Shown here: positions 58,149 to 64,000 of the stretch, piece after piece
Layout: each line of letters starts with the position of its first letter
How positions within the stretch are numbered: position 1 is the stretch's first letter
NCBI RefSeq assembly: GCF_052324685.1
Contig: NC_135214.1
Location: 25,865,124-25,929,123, forward strand
DNA length: 64,000 nucleotides
Source of the DNA: Brachyhypopomus gauderio
Taxonomy: Eukaryota; Chordata; Actinopteri; Gymnotiformes; Hypopomidae
Direction of reading: 5' to 3'
The notes under the pieces: generated by a model
What the model was told of the DNA's origin: nothing
Databases searched by the model: none
The model's input: only the letters and a program-made list of their open reading frames with translations
Program-made: the position numbers and the translations under genes

Positions 58149-59334
58149 TACTGTGTATTATATTCTTCAGCTATGTCTACTACAAAGCAGGCATTGCTTG
58201 TTTAATTGTACTAATATCACAACTCCGGTAGCCACTGTATGAATGTGTACATATGTGTGTGTGTGTGCAGGGCTCTCAAGTTTTGGATTCATGTCAGAGT
58301 GTGAGAGTTGTTGACGGGGGGGGTGGCGAACGTTAATTCTAGAGCGGGGGGTCCACTGATCGATCGCCAGTGGAGGGCGACATAGATATGGATCGGAGGT
58401 AAATAAACTAGATTTTTTTTTCTCGCCATGTGAAATCGGAAGTGTGGCGTGTGAGCGTGTGAAGATGGTCAAATGCGTGAGACTTTAGAGCCCTGGTTGC
58501 GTGTATAAGCATGATGAGAACACACACCTTCATCTCTATGCTCTGTGAATGGAGGGCTTCCTCATACTCTCTGGACCTGTGCTGTAAATCCTGCAGACAG
58601 CTTTTATTCTCTCGGAGGGAAGCTTTCAGTGCAACGATCTCCCTCAGTTTGGTCGCAACATCACACTTTGAGTCCTTCAGCTGCTGCTTGAGGAGAGAGA
58701 TCTCACCTGCCTTCTGACACACCTGCATGGACATACATTGGAGCACAAACGTACACCTGAACATACGGTATATGAGTCCAGGTTAGGGTATATGGGTCCA
58801 GATTTTGGGTTAGGGTATATGGGTGGAGATTAGGGTTAGGGTTAGGGTACATGTGTCCAGGTTAGGGTTAGGGTTATGGTATAAGGGTCCAGGTTATTGT
58901 TAGGGTTAGGGTTTATGGGTCCAGGGTCTGAGAAACTGAAACACTACGGCAGAAACAACTAATAGTCAGCATAATTGCTAGTCAGCAAATAACAGAATGC
59001 TTGGTCAGGGAGTTCCTGGAATTTTCCTGCCCCTAGGAAACAGACCCCAACTAAACCTATAACATCTAAACAGTACATCATATCTCATTATGCACTACAG
59101 TTTAGCAGAACACACAGGGTCTGCATCTCCTTCTTCTTACCTCCCACTGCGTCTCCTCCAGCGTGGGGGCTAACTGGTTCTGCTGGCTCCTGTATCTCCT
59201 CAGCTGGTTCTCAGCCACCTCCTTGTCCTGGACCAGCTGTTTCACCTCCTCCTGCAGGTGCTCCTTATCCTGTTGGAGCTGGAGGACCTGCAGCTGAAGT
59301 TCTTGCTGAGTCTGCAGAGCTCGCTGGGATGCCT

Positions 59335-59427
<93 letters not shown>

Positions 59428-61527
59428 ATCACTGCATGGAGGTATTGGTATACAGCTTTTAGTTTTACTTTACTGTTTAATGTGTGTCCTTGTTTTAAAG
59501 CACTTGCTGTGTTTACTGTTCGATAGGTGTGTGTGTGTGTGGGTGAAGTATGGATATGTGTGGAATGTGAGTGTGTGTGTGGTGTGTGTGTTACCTGGCG
59601 GAGTTTAGTGGAGCACCGCTTTTTCAGGCCTGCCATCTCGTCTGCACAGTAGCGCTGATTCTCCTCAAACAGCCTACAAGAGTCCGACTCCTTCTCCTCA
59701 AAGCACGTGTGCAGCTCAGCCAGCTCGGACTCACGGGCCAGAAGTTTCCTCTCCAGCTGCTGGATCAGAGACTCATCTGTGGAGATGGGGGAGCGCACGC
59801 CGCCTCTCGACTCCGGTGACGTGGTGGGGCTCCTGTGTTGTTGGAGTGGGTCCGGAGTCAGTGTTGCATCGGTGGTGTTCTTGTTCAGACTTCCCAATTC
59901 ATGTACACAGCTAAGGTTGCTAGGCCCATTGTGACTCAGCACTCCAACCGATCTGCTGCTGGCGTCTGCAGTCCCACCAGCACCTCCGTTGCTTATGGTC
60001 CAGTCATTCCCATTAACCACCAAGCTGGGAGCTGTAGTCCCGTTCACACACACACCTCCGTGCAGGGCGGACTTTGGGGAAGAGCCTCTGTAGTGCAGTT
60101 GGTTCCCAGTGCAGGCGCTGAGGTTGTCTGTCTGGCTGCTGCCGGCCGTGCTGTGGGTGGGAAGACTGGTCATAGAGTTGTGTCCGGAATCAGAGAGCGT
60201 TCCTGACGTGCTCTCCTGCTTGGGCTCCTGTGACTCCCTCCACCTGGTGATGGGGCTGACGTGCACCCCCAGGATGGTGCTAAGGTTGTTGTGGGTCTCC
60301 ACTGATGAGCTGGAGCTCTGTGGGAGGACCGGTTTGAAGGCTGTAGGACAGATCACGGCATTTTCTGCACTCTGGAGAACAGGAAAAGCAGTCAGACCTG
60401 CACTCTGGAGAATTGGAAAACCAGTTAAATCTGCACTCTGGAGAACAGAAAAAGCAGTACTGCACTCAGACCTGCACTCAAGAATTCACAAAATCTGAAA
60501 TTAATTCCTTTTCACTAGTTAAGAAATCTTATGTTGCCCTGTCTGACATTAGTGCTGGAGGCTGAGTGGCTGGCTCAGCACTTAAGCTTCATGCCTGGAC
60601 CCTAGGAACCCTTCATTCTAGGGACCCTTGATTCTAGGAACACTAATCCTCTTCTCCTGCTGGGAAGGCAGGGTTTCACAACTGCTGCTACTGACAGGGA
60701 AGCACCACACCACTGCTGGGTGGAGTCTCTCCGGATGTGAAGGCATTCTTAGCCTGTCAGCCCATAACTTTAATTAAGCAGACGAGACTTGAATAAGATC
60801 TTAGCAAACCCAGCAGCATTCCTGGGAATTAGTGGACGTCCACAGCACTTGATTATTTTGCTGGACAAAGCAGGGCCACAGAAGTCACTGAGAGATGATC
60901 TTGCACAACATGAAACTAAAATCCCTGATGTCTGTTTAGTTTGTAACCTAGGGCTAGTGTTAGTAAGTTAGAGTTGGGGATAGTATGTAACCTAGCGTTA
61001 GTGAGTTAGAGTAGGGTTCGTATGGAACCTAGGGTTAGGGTTAGTATGTAACCTAGTGTTAGGGTTAACCTAGTATGTTAGTATACGATCCCTAGGGTTA
61101 GTATGTTTAATAGATGTTTGAGTACGTTGTGGAGAATGTGTGTCTATAGAAGAAGACTTACCTTGTCTAGTTTCTCAGACAGAGGCACCAGTTCTAGCGG
61201 CGTCCCTTTTCTCTGGCCCATCTCCGTTAACTCCTCTTCTTCGTCTTCCTTGTCTTCCGTGCCCCTCTGGAGACCTGCTCCTGGGTTTTGGCTCACTTTA
61301 ATGTAGAAGAAGTCTTCATTTTTTCCAGAACCGTAGCTGACTTTGGCATTGCTGTTGTTGCTGGAGTCCTGAGAGAAGCCATGTTTGAGCAGACTGTCCA
61401 GGCCCCGCCCACTCTTCCTGCCCCGCCCACTCTTCCTACCCCGCCCACTCTTGCTGGATGGGGCAGCTGACCTGCAATGTTTACTGTGGAGGCTGTGGCC
61501 AGATATCAAACTGCTGACACTACCCAT
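56303..61527 (-). CDS. lzts1: Leucine zipper putative tumor suppressor 1
   Basis: Five coding exons on the minus strand: 61527-61162, 60371-59595, 59332-59141, 58722-58528, 56872-56303 (stop 56305-56303). All junctions are phase 0, giving 699 residues (human LZTS1 596). The start MGSVSSLISGHSLHSKHCRS is the family hallmark, with Gly2 as a myristoylation site, and was preferred over an ATG four codons upstream. Exon 1 contains FGFSQDSS-type HGFSQDSS and EDFFYIKVSQ. Exon 2 has CPTAFKPVLP, GTLSDSGHNSMTSLPTHST and GGVRSPISTDESLIQQLERK. Exons 3-5 form the long coiled coil of the Fez1 domain (QLQVLQLQQDKEHLQEE, LEETQWE, AGEISLLKQQLKDSK, NELQRKKNEADVLREK, YQKQLQYNYLQMHRKN). The C-terminus SEI fits a PDZ ligand. 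The protein acts in mitosis (Cdk1 stabilisation), progenitor delamination and postsynaptic scaffolds. Exon 1 holds a basic GRGRKS repeat (61409-61449). Confidence 0.94.
58268..58495. mobile_element. Short hAT-like MITE in lzts1 intron 4
   Basis: Ends CAGGGCTCTCAAG and CTTTAGAGCCCTG are imperfect inverted repeats. Flanking 8-mers TGTGTGTG and GTTGCGTG match at only part of their positions, so the TSD is weak. The interior carries GTTGTTGACGGGGG and GGGTGGCGAACGTTAA, also found in the 31397-32388 element. It ends 33 bp from the exon 4 donor. Confidence 0.75.
58780..58925. repeat. Telomere-like (TTAGGG)n-derived repeat in lzts1 intron 3
   Basis: Repeated GGTTAGGGTTAGGGTA and ATGGGTCCAGGTTAGGG motifs, a degenerate minisatellite built around the telomere hexamer. 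Confidence 0.8.
59339..59426. repeat. (CA)n tract = (UG)n before lzts1 exon 3 acceptor
   Basis: 44 CA units on the plus strand, so the lzts1 pre-mRNA reads (UG)n and then GUUUGCAG directly before exon 3 (59332). It replaces a normal polypyrimidine tract. Confidence 0.95.
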
Positions 61528-63780
61528 GATTCCAGGCACATGCGGAGGAAGCAGGCAGATGTGTTGTCTGCAGCTGTCTGTGCATAAGGAAGTGATTGAT
61601 GGCTTGATGGTGTGATCGATGACGGAGATGTAGATGTTTGGAAGTCCTCAGTTTGGAGGAAAAACCCTGTTGAAAGCTTGTCTTCAGGAGCTTGGAGTAA
61701 TCATGAGTCATTAATGTGGCATTTGTGACGAGCATGTTTTCCTTCCAGACCCTGTGTTGTGTGAAGGTCTTGAGTCTGTGTGTGCTCCTCAACGTCCTGC
61801 TCCACAAACACCAAACACAGGAAGGAAATCATTATGTATTTTTGGCCTTGACCCAAGTTACACCAAGATAAAAGGAGATGCTAACAGCAGTTATCTAGAA
61901 ATTCCTGATGTTATACAACGTGATGAAAAATGGCCCTAGTCCCCTTGCAGGGATCATCCACCCTCTAGAGTCTAGACTAACTAACTCTAGCCCTAACTAA
62001 CCCTAACCCTGAACATAACCTTAACCCTAACCTAACCCTAACACTAACCCAACCCTAACCCTAATCCTTACTAACCCTAACTACACACAATTATAGATTA
62101 CAGATTACACACTTAGAGATTCTAGATAACAGTTATAGATTATAAATTACACTCAGATCTTCAGCCTCATAAACACAAAGCCATTGTTGCCATGGTTCCT
62201 GTAGCATAAGGTGGTCCTAAACGCAGATCCAGTGAGCAATCAGGAAGTGTGCTGTCAGTTTTGTCGGTGTGACTTTAGAGAGGCAGAGGTCTGTCAGCAG
62301 CTAATCGCGCTGCCCCTCCCTAATCACACACACCTGCTCCTCTGGCCTCAAGCACATATTACACATCTATAATCACAAACCCAGGACCCATCTGTGCTGT
62401 CCATCGTAAGGGGCCCATGGTGAGGGAGCTGATGAATAAAACAAACTATATCATAGTCACACGTGGCTTTGTGCAGTCCTGTGCTTTTCTTTATAATGGC
62501 TTTTCTATTTGTAGAAGTATTATAAACATATCGGAAATTCATTTTTAACAATACAACTATATGCATATATACGCATTTTTCAGAAAAGATGTTAGACATC
62601 TACAAAAAGTCTACAAAAAGTCTGGAATTGTCAGTGTTTTGGTTGAGAGGGAAACATCTTTCTCCTATATTGCATATTCCCTTTTTAACTAAATCATCCA
62701 TATCTATATATTTTTACACACAGAAATAAAAAATGCAAAAAAACAATATTAAACAGAAGTCATATTTGTTTATACCTAAAACACTTTAATACCTAAAAAA
62801 AACCTTGATACCTCAAAAAAAAATTTTTTTACCAAAAACATTCGATATTTAGTTTGCTGCATTAATTACTGTTATTTCCGCGTGTTTGATTTATCCTGCT
62901 GCTAAATGATGTTTCTCCAGCTTGAGCGGGCAGTGGTGGGGTAATTAGGGTCATGCTGGGGTTTCTGTCGGCTGTCGGGGGAGGTGTGCGCTCACTGCCT
63001 TTGTCTGAGCACGAAGCCCTGCTCCGAGACACAGCGCGGTGATGTCATCAACTCACGCTCTTGTTCTGCACAACAGCTTCCATGAGCAGTGATGTCTAAT
63101 GATGCCCATCTAACGATCTCATCATCAGGATGTGTTATTAACAAGCAGTGATTTATAGAGTACTGAAAGCTTTTTAGGAAGAAATAAATATTGTGCAAAC
63201 TTTAAATGTTACGTTGGATCTTACACTAATCTTATCCAGCTCTGTAGTGTGGTCAGACCTGGGATTAAGGGTAGGGTTAGGGTTTAGGGGTAAGGGTTAG
63301 GGTTAGGGTTAGCAGGCATCCTCTCTGGTTCTGACTCTGTCTTGTGACACCACAATGAAGCAGCACAGCTTATAAAGAATTCACATGTAAATCAATAAAC
63401 TCATCAGACTTACTACGTGAGGAGCGGATGTCCAGTGAACAGCACACTGCCGAAGCACTCCATACATCCTATGCCAGGTTGCCGTCACCCAACACGCCTA
63501 ACGTATTTGAGAATGAGTGTGTCGACCAGCCACCGAATACTTCATATTACTAAGCGGACAACAAGACACCATGTGAAGGAGGCGGAGTCTTTCACTTCCC
63601 CTGAGTTTGGGTCTGTAGCGCTGCTTCCCTCCCCTACACATGCTCTGTCCTCTCTTTTAAATAACTGATATGCAGATGACGCGCGGAGACCCCTGGGCTC
63701 TCCAGGGGAACAGCACAAAGGGAGAACATTATGCCTTTAACGCCAGACGTGTGCCACTAAAGCGATTAACTCACTGCTCC
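61528..63780. other. Region upstream of lzts1; no gene seen
   Basis: Contains telomere-like CCCTAACCCTAA runs (61978-62085) and GGTTAGGGTTAGGGTTAG (63262-63312). A few A/T homopolymers occur near 62810. The lzts1 promoter or non-coding first exons may lie here. No coding exon was recognised. Confidence 0.45.
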
Positions 63781-63791
63781 TTACAATGGAC

Positions 63792-63865
63792 TACACACAC
63801 ACACACACACAGACACACACAGACAGACACACACACACACAGCACCCCTCTGTGTGTGTCTCTTT

Positions 63866-63920
<55 letters not shown>

Positions 63921-63934
63921 CACCCCTCTGTGTA

Positions 63935-63968
<34 letters not shown>

Positions 63969-64000
63969 CACCCCTCTGTGTGTGTGTTTCTCTCTCTCTC
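63792..64000. repeat. Compound CA / AGCACCCCTCTGTGTG repeat
   Basis: Blocks of (CA)n each followed by CAGCACCCCTCTGTGT and a TCTCTCTC stretch, at least three copies, running off the right edge of the window. Confidence 0.9.

Overview
The window is nuclear DNA from a ray-finned fish, most likely a teleost. Genes are split by GT-AG introns, Tc1-like and hAT-like DNA transposons are frequent, (CA)n tracts are long, and minisatellites are unusually abundant. A narrower guess (an otophysan such as a catfish, characin or knifefish) would be inference. No bacterial features, CRISPR arrays or confident tRNA/rRNA genes were seen.

Layout. 1-1.2 kb: 5'-truncated Tc1-like transposase with an open catalytic domain. 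1.4-3.1 kb (+): a type II membrane C-type lectin with a long-form CTLD. 3.6-8.7 kb (-): prkab1, the AMPK beta-1 subunit, with a complete but stop-interrupted Tc1 element in intron 1. 12.2-15.8 kb (-): tmem233, a CD225/dispanin protein, upstream of prkab1 on the same strand, as in mammals. 19.2-21.2 kb (+): an immunoglobulin V-type receptor with a J-like motif and two ITIMs. 24.6-45.6 kb (-): all 14 coding exons of msi1 (Musashi-1), with introns filled by minisatellites and hAT insertions. 50.2-50.8 kb: a 611 bp palindromic (foldback) repeat. 51.5-53.3 kb (+): a MADF-domain gene with an in-frame 24 bp coding repeat. 56.3-61.5 kb (-): lzts1, five coding exons. The remainder is intergenic DNA with microsatellites and telomere-like TTAGGG motifs.

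How the genes relate. tmem233 and prkab1 form a conserved same-strand pair. prkab1 (AMPK glycogen-sensing scaffold), msi1 (translational repressor of neural progenitors) and lzts1 (coiled-coil cell-cycle and postsynaptic protein) are conserved single-function genes that do not form one pathway. The lectin and the ITIM receptor are two lineage-variable immune-type genes set among them. All exon boundaries were read by eye from splice motifs, reading phase and remembered family similarity. No transcript data or database searches were available.
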